DNA of 64,000 nt from Caballeronia sp. SEWSISQ10-4 2 (lineage in GTDB: Bacteria; Pseudomonadota; Gammaproteobacteria; Burkholderiales; Burkholderiaceae), in the NCBI RefSeq assembly GCF_030464885.1, contig NZ_JALPRJ010000032.1, forward strand, positions 36,046-100,045, in the 5' to 3' direction. Within the stretch, counting starts at the first letter, position 1; each line of letters opens with the position of its first letter. Positions 35,161 to 44,252 of the stretch are shown piece by piece. Under the pieces are notes generated by a model. It was not told the origin of the DNA, searched no databases, and worked only from the letters and a program-made list of their open reading frames with translations. Position numbers and translations under genes: made by a program.

Positions 35161-36465
35161 GTGAGCACGAGCAAACCCGACACCTCCGAGGCCAACTGCC
35201 CGCGAGGTATCGATTTCAAGCGCCTCTGGAGCCGTCTGATGGCGCTGGGCGAGATCGGTGCACTCGCGGACGGCGGAGTGAACCGGCAGGCGCTCAGCGA
35301 GGCGGAAATCGCGGCGTGGCAATACCTGATCGAGCTCGCCGCACAAGGTACGGGACGCCCGATAGAAGCGTCGACAGATGCCGCCGGCAACCTGTTCCTC
35401 ACGCTACCCGGACGTTATCGCGACCTGCCGCCCGTCCTGCTCGGCAGTCATCTGGACAGCCAGCCCGCGGGCGGCCGGTTCGACGGCGCGTACGGCGTGC
35501 TGAGCGCGCTCGAGGTATTGCTCACGCGCGCCGAACGCGCACTCGAAAGCGACCGGGACCTGATCGCGGTCGGCTGGATGAACGAGGAAGGGTCGCGCTT
35601 TGCGCCCGGCATGATGGGCTCGCAAGCCTTTGCTGGAGCGGCCGGCATCGACGAGATTCGAGCCGTGTGCGACCCAGACGGCATCAGCGTGAGTGCGGCA
35701 CTCGATCATCTGCACACCGTATTTGCCGGGTTGCCGCGCCGCGCGCTCGGCTTTCCCGTCGCGGCGTACTTCGAATTGCATATCGAACAAGGGCCGTTTC
35801 TCGAAGCAGCCGGTACGAACATCGGCGTGGTCAGCGGCATCCAGGGCAAGAAGACCTGGCGGGTCGAAATCGATGGGGAAAGCGGCCACGCGGGAACGCT
35901 TGCCATGCGCGACCGGCGCGATGCGCTCGCGGCTTTCGCACGGGTCGCCGTTGCGCTCGATAACGAACTCGGGCATGCCGACGAGCAGGTGAAGTTCACG
36001 ATCGGGCGCGTCGTCGCCGAACCGAACGCGCCCTCGGTGGTGCCGCGCAAGCTGACATTCAGTATCGATTTGCGCCATCCGGACAATGCGATGCTGACGC
36101 GGCTGGGGATGCAGGTCGAGGCGTTGTGCTTAGCAAACGCGCGACCTTGTTCGGTCCGTGTCGTACCGCTAGTCGATGCCCCGTCGAACGGTTTCGATCC
36201 ACAACTCGGGCGGCTGATTGAGACTGCCGCGTGTGCGTTCGGTTACTCATCGATGCCGATCCTGTCGGCTGCCGGACACGACGCACGTTTTCTCGCCCAA
36301 GTGACGCCGAGCGCGATGATCTTCATTCCGTGCCGGGAGGGAATCAGTCACTCGCCCGCCGAATGGTCGGCGCCGGAGCAGGTCGGCGCGGGCGCGGATG
36401 TACTGTACGCGACGCTTGAAGCGTGGCTTCAAACACAGAACCAGGACCGACATGATGCAAGCTGA
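35161..36465 (+). CDS. M20-family N-carbamoyl amino acid amidohydrolase (L-carbamoylase/allantoate amidohydrolase/beta-ureidopropionase type)
   Basis: This 434-residue metallo-enzyme carries the dinuclear metal ligands of the HyuC/AllC family: His and Asp in GSHLDSQPAGGRFDGAYG, Glu pair in MNEEGSRF, His in FELHIEQG and a late His in SAAGHDARF. It removes the carbamoyl group of N-carbamoyl-L-amino acids, allantoate or ureidopropionate, releasing CO2 and ammonia. The start is uncertain: GTG 35161 gives the usual length, TTG 35137 adds 8 residues; neither has a strong ribosome binding site. It overlaps the next gene by 14 bases. Confidence 0.88.
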   Translation: MSTSKPDTSEANCPRGIDFKRLWSRLMALGEIGALADGGVNRQALSEAEIAAWQYLIELAAQGTGRPIEASTDAAGNLFLTLPGRYRDLPPVLLGSHLDSQPAGGRFDGAYGVLSALEVLLTRAERALESDRDLIAVGWMNEEGSRFAPGMMGSQAFAGAAGIDEIRAVCDPDGISVSAALDHLHTVFAGLPRRALGFPVAAYFELHIEQGPFLEAAGTNIGVVSGIQGKKTWRVEIDGESGHAGTLAMRDRRDALAAFARVAVALDNELGHADEQVKFTIGRVVAEPNAPSVVPRKLTFSIDLRHPDNAMLTRLGMQVEALCLANARPCSVRVVPLVDAPSNGFDPQLGRLIETAACAFGYSSMPILSAAGHDARFLAQVTPSAMIFIPCREGISHSPAEWSAPEQVGAGADVLYATLEAWLQTQNQDRHDAS

Positions 36466-37435
36466 ACTGAACGAAGCCGTGGATATGGCCAGCCTCCCTG
36501 CACAAATGCCGCTCGCGCCGAAGACCGAAGCCGCCGCGCGAGCCCGTTTCTTCAACTCGGGCAATGCGTTCAACATTCATCTGCCGGACGTGCCCGCCGC
36601 GAGTTTCGATCTGCCGCTGTCGATGTCAATGTCGAACTCAACGCCATGCGAGACGCAGTGGATGGATTGCGATCAGTCGAACGCGCTCGGATCTGGCGTG
36701 CCCGCGACTACGCCGTTCATGCTGGCCCGCTATTTGAGCCTGGCCGCCAGTGTGCAGATCGTGCTCGACAGTACGACGAGCGGTTCGATCTGGTATGTAA
36801 TCGACGGCAGCGGCACGGCTACGCATGGAGAGGCGGGCTTCGAGTGGCATCGCGGCGACGTCTTCATGATGCCGGGTAGCGCCGGCGCGAATTTGCATGC
36901 AGCGCAGAGCGGCGCGCTGCTCTGGTGTGTCGATAACAGTCCATTGCTGGCGCACGAAGATGTCGTGCCACGTACGGCATCGCAGCGCGGCCTGGCTGCT
37001 GTTCACTTCCCCGCCGACGAAATCGAACGCCAGCTCGGGATGCTGTTCAGGACGTCCGCAAATACGGAGACATCGGGCTTTGCAGTGATCTTTTCAAGCG
37101 CGGAACTGGAGCCGAGCCGTAACCTGCTGCCCATACTCACGCTGAGCCTGAACACGGTGCCGGCCGGCTGTATGCAACGGCCCCATCGGCACAATTCCGC
37201 GGCCATCACGCTCGTGCTGACGGGTGACGACTGTTTTTCAATGGTCGACGGCAAACGATGCGACTGGCATCCGCACCGGACGCTCGTGACACCACCCGCT
37301 GCCCTGCACTCGCATCACAACGAAGGCCATGAACCGCGCGCCCGTTTCCTGATCGTGCAGGACGGCGGGCTGTATTACCACGGGCGCACGATGGGCTTTG
37401 CGTTTGCGGATGACTCCGGGAATCGCGAACCATAG
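36452..37435 (+). CDS. Bicupin protein, gentisate-dioxygenase-like
   Basis: The 327-residue protein has two cupin modules. The first (about 95-180) includes SIWYVIDGSGTATHGEAGFEWHRGD with few His residues. The second (about 225-320) has RPHRHNSAAITLVLTG and HSHHNEGHEPRA, rich in likely metal ligands. The second half resembles gentisate or 1-hydroxy-2-naphthoate dioxygenases. It may be a ring-cleaving dioxygenase or a small-acid binding enzyme. ATG 36452 is preceded by AGGA, and ATG 36455 is an alternative. It begins within the M20 gene. Confidence 0.82.
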   Translation: MMQAELNEAVDMASLPAQMPLAPKTEAAARARFFNSGNAFNIHLPDVPAASFDLPLSMSMSNSTPCETQWMDCDQSNALGSGVPATTPFMLARYLSLAASVQIVLDSTTSGSIWYVIDGSGTATHGEAGFEWHRGDVFMMPGSAGANLHAAQSGALLWCVDNSPLLAHEDVVPRTASQRGLAAVHFPADEIERQLGMLFRTSANTETSGFAVIFSSAELEPSRNLLPILTLSLNTVPAGCMQRPHRHNSAAITLVLTGDDCFSMVDGKRCDWHPHRTLVTPPAALHSHHNEGHEPRARFLIVQDGGLYYHGRTMGFAFADDSGNREP

Positions 37436-37578
37436 CCTGCAGCTATATCGCATTGATATTGGTCTATTTTTTTTGCTCCGTCGTGGTTGATAGCATCCGC
37501 CGGTCTTTTCGCAATTTTCGCAAAATTTTCGCAAGAGCCGGCGACGCGCGTTGTCCACTCACCTCCACGGAGCATTCG

Positions 37579-38403
37579 ATGAAACCCTTTCCCTATTTCC
37601 CGACGCGCCGCGCCGCTCGCCGCAGCCGCTTGCCTGCAATTGCCGCACTGGCATCGCTGATCATTGGATTGACCGTTCAACCCGCTAATGCCGACCAGCT
37701 CGATGCGATTCACGCAGCGCATGTGCTCAGGGTTGCCGTGCCCGAAGACTATCCCCCCTTCGGCTCCCCCGGTGCCGACATGAAACTGCAGGGCTACGAT
37801 ATCGACATGGCGAACCTGCTGGCGAAGACCATCGGTGTCGAGGTGAAACTGATCCCGGTGACGAGCGCGAACCGCGTGGCCTACCTGCTGAGCGGCCGCG
37901 CCGACCTGACCATTTCCTCGCTGGCGAAGACGGCGGACAGGGAGAAGGTCATCGACTTTTCCCAGGCCTACGCGCCGTACTTCCAGGGCGTGTTCGGTCC
38001 CGCCGACGTCAAGGTGACGGGACCTGCCGATCTGGCCGGCAAGACAATTGGCGCAACACGCGGCACCGTGGAGGAAATGACGATCACGCAGACCGCGCCG
38101 CCGAGCGCCACGATCAAACGTTTCGACGACAACGCCGGCACGATTGCCGCGTTCCTCTCCGGACAGGTTCAATTGTTCGCGGCGGGCAACGTGGTGGCGA
38201 CGGCGATCATCGCGAAGCATCCGCCGCGCATGCCGGAGAGCAAATACATCTTCCGCAATTCGCCGTGCTATATCGGCGTGCTGAAGGATCAGCCGCGACT
38301 GCTGGATCTCGTCAACCAGACCATCGACCGCGCCAAGCACGACGGCACGCTAAACAGCATTTCGCAGAAGTGGCTCGACATGCCGCTGCCGGCCAATCTC
38401 TGA
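37579..38403 (+). CDS. Polar amino acid-type periplasmic binding protein, orphan
   Basis: The 274-residue protein has a signal peptide (Arg-rich start, core LPAIAALASLIIGLTV, cleavage after ANA near 39) and a type II solute-binding fold: VLRVAVPEDYPPFG, LQGYDIDMANLLAKTIGV, SGRADLTISSLAKTADREKVIDFSQAY. Relatives bind amino acids, opines or similar acids. No permease or ATPase follows; the nearest matching permeases are HisQ/HisM-like at 22.3-23.8 kb, which lack a binding protein. CGGAG precedes ATG 37579 by about 6 bases. An AT-rich 140-base leader with a run of T precedes it. Confidence 0.9.
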   Translation: MKPFPYFPTRRAARRSRLPAIAALASLIIGLTVQPANADQLDAIHAAHVLRVAVPEDYPPFGSPGADMKLQGYDIDMANLLAKTIGVEVKLIPVTSANRVAYLLSGRADLTISSLAKTADREKVIDFSQAYAPYFQGVFGPADVKVTGPADLAGKTIGATRGTVEEMTITQTAPPSATIKRFDDNAGTIAAFLSGQVQLFAAGNVVATAIIAKHPPRMPESKYIFRNSPCYIGVLKDQPRLLDLVNQTIDRAKHDGTLNSISQKWLDMPLPANL

Positions 38404-38428
38404 CAAGCGGGTAAAGTTGCACTGGAGA

Positions 38429-39352
38429 CTAAACACCCGGCACGGCCTCCAACACCTGCCGCAATACCTCGAGAAACTCGCGAGCCGGATGCGACAGCGG
38501 CTCCGCTCGCGAATACACGGCTTGCAGCTCCAGCGTCTTCTCGGGCCGCAGCGGGCGCACATCAATGCGCTCGCGCAACGCGGCATCCAGGCAGAACGGA
38601 TCGACGAGCGCCACGCCTACACCCTCCTGCACCAGCGTGCAGGCACTGATCGCCGAACGCACTTCGACAATCGGCGCCGGGCGTGGCTCGCTGCCGAACG
38701 CCTCGCCCACCACGCGCCCGAGCGGCGTGTCGTGACCATAATCGATCCACGGCCGCGCCTGCAGATCACGCAGACGCACGGTCTTGTGCGCGGGCAGCCA
38801 GCCAGGTGGACTGACACACATGAGCGGCACCTTCACTAGCGGTTCCGTCGTGAGGTTCGGGTGCGCCACGTCGAACATCGATACCCCCAGATAGTTCTTC
38901 CCGAACAGCACCCGCGGAATCAGGTTGTTATGCGTGAGCGGTTCGAAATGGATTGGAAGGTTCGGATAACGCCGGTTAAAAACCGCAATCGCGCGCGGCA
39001 CCAGATGCACCCCGAGACTCGGGCTGCAGACCACGTTCAGCTTGCCGCTGCGCCCTTCCACGAGCGCCCGCACGAGGTCATCGACGCGTTGAACGCCCGC
39101 GTAAGCCGACTCCACTTCCTCGAAAATACGCCGGGCTTCCGGGGTCGGATAAAGACGGCCCCGTGAGCGTTCGAACAGCAGGAAACCGAGCCGCTCTTCC
39201 GACACCGACAGCACCCGGCTCACCGAGGGCTGGGCGATAAACAGCATGCGGGCGGCCTCGCTGATCGACCCCGCGATCATGATGGCGCGAAACACTTCAA
39301 TCTGGCGCAGGCTCATCGTAAGCCTGCGTTGCGGCGAGTCGTCGTAGGTCAT
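38429..39352 (-). CDS. LysR-family transcriptional regulator
   Basis: The 307-residue protein has an N-terminal winged helix-turn-helix (about 14-73; MSLRQIEVFRAIMIAGSISEAARMLFIAQPSVSRVL) and a periplasmic-binding-like effector domain (about 100-300; GKLNVVCSPSLGVHLVPRAIAVF). It is divergent from the racemase-hydantoinase genes and would activate them with a pathway compound as inducer. ATG 39352 has GGAG about 6 bases upstream on its strand; longer frames are not family-like. The 209-base divergent region should carry its operator. Confidence 0.92.
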   Translation of the reverse strand: MTYDDSPQRRLTMSLRQIEVFRAIMIAGSISEAARMLFIAQPSVSRVLSVSEERLGFLLFERSRGRLYPTPEARRIFEEVESAYAGVQRVDDLVRALVEGRSGKLNVVCSPSLGVHLVPRAIAVFNRRYPNLPIHFEPLTHNNLIPRVLFGKNYLGVSMFDVAHPNLTTEPLVKVPLMCVSPPGWLPAHKTVRLRDLQARPWIDYGHDTPLGRVVGEAFGSEPRPAPIVEVRSAISACTLVQEGVGVALVDPFCLDAALRERIDVRPLRPEKTLELQAVYSRAEPLSHPAREFLEVLRQVLEAVPGV

Positions 39353-39561
39353 CTGCTCTCCAATTGCCTCTCGAATCCTTTTGGCGGGGGCGGCCGGACG
39401 GCGCAAGCTTAACGCTATCCGCACTCTCGGACGAGATGCATGCATGCCGTCTATACCCTTTAAATTTTGGCGTATTTCACTACTGGGGCGGCGATTGATA
39501 TCGTTGCCGCATATCCAGCGCAAGCGTGCACCACGATTGCGCGTTCCAAGGCGATTCCTCC

Positions 39562-40260
39562 ATGATTCAGCCGATCCACGTCATCAATCCGAACTCGCTC
39601 GCGGACGTCACCGGGCGCATTGATCGCGCTGTTCAACCGGGTGCGTCAACGGGCGGTCCAGCCTTGCGTTGCATTACGCTCGAGACCGCCCCGCCCGGCA
39701 TCGTCTCGCAACGGGATGCGGACTCCGCCGCGACGCTCGTCGCCGACTACGTGGAGCGCAACGACGCCGTCGCCAGCGCGTTTGTGATTGCCTGCTATAG
39801 CGATCCGGGCCTGTTTGCCGCGCGTGAAATAACGAAAAAGCCTGTTATAGGTATCGGACAAGCCGGTCTGTCAGCGGCCCTTCAACTGGGCGAACGGGTC
39901 GGCGTGATTGCCGTGAGTTCGCGCGGCATACCCCGCCATCTTCGCTATTACCGCACGCTCGGGGTCGATCGCCGGATTGCTGGCGAACTTGCAATCGACC
40001 TGCCCGTGGCGGATTCCGGCGATGAAAACCTCGCACTGCAACGCCTCATTGAAACAGCGAAGACCTTGCGCGACGACGCTGGCGCCGACGTGATCGTGCT
40101 GGGCTGCGCAGGCATGGCCGAACTGCGCTCCCGCGTGGAAGCCGCGGTGGGTGTTGCCGTGGTCGATCCCTGCACGGCAGCGGTCGCGTTCGCTATCGCG
40201 CGCGTGAAGGATCACGCCGAAGCAACGCGTCGTCAACGATCCCAGGGCGCCTCTCTATGA
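39562..40260 (+). CDS. Asp/Glu/hydantoin racemase family protein (hydantoin or allantoin racemase)
   Basis: The 232-residue protein starts with the family's IHVINPNS segment and has the two catalytic cysteines, Cys78 in VIACYSDPG and Cys182 in VLGCAGM. The phosphate/carbonyl-binding loops VIGIGQAG and VGVIAVSSRG are also visible. Hydantoin and allantoin racemases interconvert the C5 stereoisomers, feeding stereospecific hydrolases. Its TGA overlaps the ATG of the hydantoinase gene (ATGA), which supports this role. ATG 39562 is preferred over a longer frame because the family begins here; a CAAGG lies upstream. Confidence 0.88.
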   Translation: MIQPIHVINPNSLADVTGRIDRAVQPGASTGGPALRCITLETAPPGIVSQRDADSAATLVADYVERNDAVASAFVIACYSDPGLFAAREITKKPVIGIGQAGLSAALQLGERVGVIAVSSRGIPRHLRYYRTLGVDRRIAGELAIDLPVADSGDENLALQRLIETAKTLRDDAGADVIVLGCAGMAELRSRVEAAVGVAVVDPCTAAVAFAIARVKDHAEATRRQRSQGASL

Positions 40261-41729
40261 CCGATTTCGATCTCACCATTCGCGGCGGCACCGTCGCTAG
40301 CGACACCGACGTTTTCCGCGCCGATATCGGCATAGTCGGCGACCGCATTGTTGCCGTCGAAGCGGATTTGCCTCCCGGCCGCCACGACGTCGATGCCAAG
40401 GACCGCCTCGTTTTGCCCGGCGGCGTGGATACGCACTGCCACGTAGAGCAGCGCTCGGGAATGGGCCGCATGGGCGCGGACGACTGGTACTCCGCCAGCG
40501 TGTCCGCGGCGTTCGGCGGCACGACAACCATCGTGCCCTTCGCGGCCCAGCATCGCGGCATGTCGCTCAAACAGGCAGCCGCCGATTACGCCGCGCTCGC
40601 GCGTGAGAAATCGGTCATCGACTACAGCTATCACCTGATTCTCTCGGAGACCGATCCGCAAACGCTTCAGCATGATCTGCCTGAGTTGATCCGCTCGGGC
40701 ATCACCTCGTTCAAGGTCTACATGACCTACGATCAGTTGAAGATCGACGACTATCAGATGCTCGATGTCCTGGCCGTCGCCGCACGCGAAAGGGCTTTGG
40801 TGATGGTGCATGCCGAGAACAACGATGTGATCCGCTGGGTCTCGCAGCGCCTGCTCGAACGCGGTTATACCGCGCCGAAATTCCACGGCACGAGCCATGT
40901 GCAACTCGCCGAGACCGAAGCGACGAATCGCGTGATCCAGCTCTCGCGCCTGTTCGACGTACCCATCCTGATCGTGCACGTATCGGCGCATGAAGCGCTC
41001 GCGACCATCCAGGCCGCTCAGAAAATCGGGGCGCAAGTGTATGGCGAAACCTGCCCGCACTATCTGCTGCTGACGGAAGACGACATGGACCTGCCAGGCA
41101 CCGAGGGCGCTAAGTATTGCTGCAGCCCGCCGCTGCGCGACGCCGCTGCTCAGGAAGCACTATGGGACGCGCTCAGGCAGGGCACGTTGCAGACGCTATC
41201 GTCGGACCATGCGCCGTACAGATACGATGCGAGCGGCAAGCTGCCCGAAGGCGACAAAACGACCTTCAAGCAGATCGCAAACGGCCTGCCCGGACTGGAG
41301 ACGCGCTTGCCACTGCTGTTCTCGGAGGGGGTTGGAAAGAACCGGCTGTCGATACCCGAATTTGTGGCGCTGAGCGCAGCCAATCATGCTCGCCTATATG
41401 GCCTTTTCCCGCGCAAAGGGCTGCTTGCGCCGGGCGCGGACGCCGATGTTGCTGTCTGGAATCCATTGCGTGTGGTGACGCTTACGGCGAGCGCGCTGCA
41501 CGATCAAGTGGGCTACACGCCCTACGAGGGAATCACCATAACAGGCTGGCCAGAAACAGTCGTCAGCGCGGGGCGCGTGATTGTCGAGAATGGCCAGTTG
41601 AACGCGGCGCGCGGCAGCGGCCGCTTTATTCCGCGCTCTACGCCCATGCCTTGCGCAACTGAACGTGAGCTCACGCCATCGACTCGCTTCTTCCGCTCGT
41701 TGACCGGCAGCAAACCGGTCTCCTTGTAA
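40257..41729 (+). CDS. Hydantoinase/dihydropyrimidinase
   Basis: The 490-residue amidohydrolase has the complete dinuclear metal centre: His60-x-His62 (DTHCHVE), carboxylated Lys153 in SFKVYMTY, His in HAENNDV, His in HVSAHEA, and Asp in SSDHAPY. It opens hydantoins or dihydropyrimidines to N-carbamoyl amino acids in the cytosol. Length and motif order match D-hydantoinase. The HCH form of the first motif (others use HTH) still keeps both ligands. Next to a racemase and a D-carbamoylase, hydantoin-type chemistry is more likely than pyrimidine breakdown alone. It is coupled to the racemase by a 4-base overlap. Confidence 0.92.
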   Translation: MTDFDLTIRGGTVASDTDVFRADIGIVGDRIVAVEADLPPGRHDVDAKDRLVLPGGVDTHCHVEQRSGMGRMGADDWYSASVSAAFGGTTTIVPFAAQHRGMSLKQAAADYAALAREKSVIDYSYHLILSETDPQTLQHDLPELIRSGITSFKVYMTYDQLKIDDYQMLDVLAVAARERALVMVHAENNDVIRWVSQRLLERGYTAPKFHGTSHVQLAETEATNRVIQLSRLFDVPILIVHVSAHEALATIQAAQKIGAQVYGETCPHYLLLTEDDMDLPGTEGAKYCCSPPLRDAAAQEALWDALRQGTLQTLSSDHAPYRYDASGKLPEGDKTTFKQIANGLPGLETRLPLLFSEGVGKNRLSIPEFVALSAANHARLYGLFPRKGLLAPGADADVAVWNPLRVVTLTASALHDQVGYTPYEGITITGWPETVVSAGRVIVENGQLNAARGSGRFIPRSTPMPCATERELTPSTRFFRSLTGSKPVSL

Positions 41730-41771
41730 TTTGCCTACGTAATTCGAATCGATTTCAACCAGAGGTCAAGC

Positions 41772-42713
41772 ATGCGTAATTCACGAAAACTCGGTCTCGC
41801 CGTGGCGCAGATGGGTCCCGTCAACCTCGCCGATGATCGCCCCAAAGTGGTCGCGCGTCTCGTCGACATGTTGCGCGAGGCGAAGGGCCGCAACGCAGAC
41901 CTGGTCGTGTTCCCGGAGATGGCGCTGACCACGTTTTTCCCGCGCTACTGGATGAGCGAGGACGAAGCGGTCGAGCGTTTCTTCGAACGTTCAATGCCTA
42001 ACGCGGACGTGCAGCCCCTCTTCGATGCAGCCCGTGAACTCGGCATTGGCTTTTATCTCGGCTATGCAGAGCTGACACCCGAAGGCCACCGCTTCAACAC
42101 CGCCGTGCTGGTCGACAAGGAAGCGAAAGTGATCGGTAAATATCGCAAGATCCATTTGCCCGGTCACGCAGACCATAAGCCCGATGCGCCATTCCAGCAT
42201 CTCGAGAAGAAGTTCTTCGAGGTCGGCGACCGAGGTTTTCCGGTATTCGAGTCGTTCGGCACGAAGGTCGGTATGTGCCTGTGCAACGACCGCCGTTGGC
42301 CGGAGACGTGGCGCGTGATGTCCCTGCAAAGCGCGGAGCTCGGTGTGCTCGGCTACAACACGCCGTCCTGGAATATTCACTGGAACGAGCCCCCGCATCT
42401 TCGCATGCACACGCATCTGATTTCGCTGCAGGCCTCGGCTTACCAGAACGCGATGTGGATCGGTGCGGCAGCGAAGTGCGGCTTCGAGGACGGCTTCCAC
42501 ATGATAGGCGGCTCGGTGATCGTGGCGCCGTCGGGCGAGATCGCGGCGCAGTCGTCGGGTGAAGAAGATGAAGTCATCTTCTCCAACATCGATCTCGCCA
42601 TTGGCGACACGTTCCGCGAACACGTGTTCAACTTCGCGAAGCATCGCCGGCCCGAGCACTATGGACTGATCGTCGAGCGCACCGGTGCAGGCGCGCCGTT
42701 GCCTCACGACTAA
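41772..42713 (+). CDS. N-carbamoyl-D-amino-acid hydrolase (nitrilase superfamily)
   Basis: The 313-residue protein shows close motif agreement with Agrobacterium D-carbamoylase: FPEMALTTFFPR (Glu49), KYRKIHLPGH (Lys126), MCLCNDRRWPETWRVM (Cys171) and the end segment HVFNFAKHRRPEHYGL. These residues form the nitrilase catalytic triad. It hydrolyses N-carbamoyl-D-amino acids to the free D-amino acid, CO2 and ammonia, the step after D-hydantoinase encoded 42 bases upstream. Length is typical (about 304-313). Identification as D-carbamoylase rather than another nitrilase is strong. Confidence 0.92.
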   Translation: MRNSRKLGLAVAQMGPVNLADDRPKVVARLVDMLREAKGRNADLVVFPEMALTTFFPRYWMSEDEAVERFFERSMPNADVQPLFDAARELGIGFYLGYAELTPEGHRFNTAVLVDKEAKVIGKYRKIHLPGHADHKPDAPFQHLEKKFFEVGDRGFPVFESFGTKVGMCLCNDRRWPETWRVMSLQSAELGVLGYNTPSWNIHWNEPPHLRMHTHLISLQASAYQNAMWIGAAAKCGFEDGFHMIGGSVIVAPSGEIAAQSSGEEDEVIFSNIDLAIGDTFREHVFNFAKHRRPEHYGLIVERTGAGAPLPHD

Positions 42714-42735
42714 GCGCGCACGGAGCCCTTCCTAC

Positions 42736-44010
42736 ATGACAAGCTACAAGCAAGACGGCGTCGAGGCACTCGACGCCACTGCACGCGAGACCGACAACAT
42801 CCTCGCACCGCCCGCAGCCCCAACGCAAAGCCCCGTTCGCGCGCTGATCGCAGCCGTTTCAGGTTACGCGATGGACGGATTCGATCTGCTGATCCTCGGC
42901 TTCATGCTGAACCTGATTTCCGCCGATCTCGGCCTGACGAGTTCTCAAGCCGGGTCACTGGTGACGTGGACGCTTATCGGCGGCGTGGTGGGTGGCCTGG
43001 GCTTCGGCATATTGAGCGACTATCTCGGCCGCGTTCGCGTGCTGACCTACACGATCCTGCTGTTCGCGCTCTTCACGGGTCTCTGCGCCCTCGCGACGAG
43101 TTATGGCGATCTGCTCGTCTACCGCTTTATTGCAGGTGTCGGGCTCGGCGGCGAGTTCGGTATCGGCATGGCGCTTGCCATCGAAGCGTGGCCTGCGAAC
43201 AAACGCGGGCGCGTCTCGTCGTATGTCGGCATGGGCTGGCAGCTGGGTGTGCTCGCGGCGGCTATCGTCACGCCGCTGCTGCTGCCGCATATCGGCTGGC
43301 GCGGAATGTTTGTGGTCGGCCTGTTTCCGGCAGTGGGATCGTTCATCATCCGCAAGGCCATCGGCGAATCGGAACTGTTCGTGCGCACGCACGCCACGAA
43401 GCAACGCGAGTTCCCGATCAAGACCCTGTTTCGCGACAAGACCACGACAAAGCGCAGCATCGGCGTGATCATCCTGTGCTCGGTCCAGAATTTCGGGTAC
43501 TACGGCCTCATCGTGTGGATGCCGGGTTATCTTTCAAAGATGTTCGGCTACACGCTCACCAAGTCGGCCATCTGGACCGGCTCCTCGATCCTCGGCATGC
43601 TGGCCGGCATCTGGATCTTCGGGCAGCTTGCGGATCGGATAGGACGTAAGCCCGCCTTTGTCGGTTATCAGATCGGCGCACTCGTGATGGTGTTTATCTA
43701 CTCAACGCTTACAACCCCCAATGCGCTTTTGATCGGCGGCATTTTCATGGGTCTGTTCGTGAACGGAATGATGGGTGGTTATGGCGCGCTGATGGCGGAG
43801 CTCTATCCAACCCACGCTCGCGGCACCGCGCAAAACGTGTTGTGGAGCATCGGGCGGGCGGTGGGCGGGTTTGGTCCACTCGCCATCGGTGCGCTCGCCA
43901 CGCACTATTCGTTCGGCACGGCAATCGCGTTGCTGGCGTCGATTTATATCGTTGATCTGCTGGCAACGATCGTCCTGATTCCCGAGTTGCGCGGCGTTGA
44001 GCTGGAATGA
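42736..44010 (+). CDS. MFS transporter, AAHS/SHS-like acid:H+ symporter
   Basis: The 424-residue membrane protein has 12 predicted helices with the family marker SGYAMDGFDLLILGFML in helix 1, the MFS loop motif GILSDYLGRVRVL between helices 2 and 3, and GQLADRIGRKPAF between 8 and 9. This subgroup takes up aromatic or other carboxylic acids with protons. It begins 22 bases after the D-carbamoylase gene, so it probably imports a substrate or intermediate of the ureide pathway. ATG 42736 follows GGAG by about 10 bases. A strong terminator follows. Confidence 0.9.
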   Translation: MTSYKQDGVEALDATARETDNILAPPAAPTQSPVRALIAAVSGYAMDGFDLLILGFMLNLISADLGLTSSQAGSLVTWTLIGGVVGGLGFGILSDYLGRVRVLTYTILLFALFTGLCALATSYGDLLVYRFIAGVGLGGEFGIGMALAIEAWPANKRGRVSSYVGMGWQLGVLAAAIVTPLLLPHIGWRGMFVVGLFPAVGSFIIRKAIGESELFVRTHATKQREFPIKTLFRDKTTTKRSIGVIILCSVQNFGYYGLIVWMPGYLSKMFGYTLTKSAIWTGSSILGMLAGIWIFGQLADRIGRKPAFVGYQIGALVMVFIYSTLTTPNALLIGGIFMGLFVNGMMGGYGALMAELYPTHARGTAQNVLWSIGRAVGGFGPLAIGALATHYSFGTAIALLASIYIVDLLATIVLIPELRGVELE

Positions 44011-44046
44011 TTCCTCTGATGTAAAAACGGAATGTGGACACTTCGT

Positions 44047-44079
44047 ACCGGCGGGTCGTCATTGAGACCCGCCGGTTTT
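44047..44079 (+). terminator. Rho-independent terminator after the ureide-type cluster
   Basis: ACCGGCGGGTC and GACCCGCCGGT form a perfect 11-bp stem around an 8-base loop, followed by TTTTG. It lies 36 bases after the MFS stop and ends the 39.6-44.0 kb transcription unit. Confidence 0.85.
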
Positions 44080-44252
44080 GCGTTTCATGCGGCCGATCCC
44101 ACGGCCTGAGACAATGCGATCGGCGCCGCCCGAACGTTCGCGCGAATGGCATTTTCCTTCATACTGGCAGCCGCACCATCGAAACGGCGTTGCCGCGCGG
44201 TCCTCGTGCGCCGTCCTCGTGGCTGTCCTCGTATTACTTAGGAGCATGATCC

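Noticed and set aside
37460..37485. TTGG...TTTGCT as a sigma-54 promoter for the orphan binding protein
   Set aside because: GG and GC are 12 bases apart instead of 10.
38561..38750. Long antisense frames over many genes (for example opposite hydantoinase, GDH and xylG)
   Set aside because: High GC produces long shadow frames. They lack ribosome binding sites and family motifs, and the sense genes are well supported.
39453..39475. ATAC-N15-GTAT symmetry in the LysR-racemase divergent region
   Set aside because: LysR boxes usually have a shorter spacer (T-N11-A). Position is suitable but the match is too weak to list as a site.
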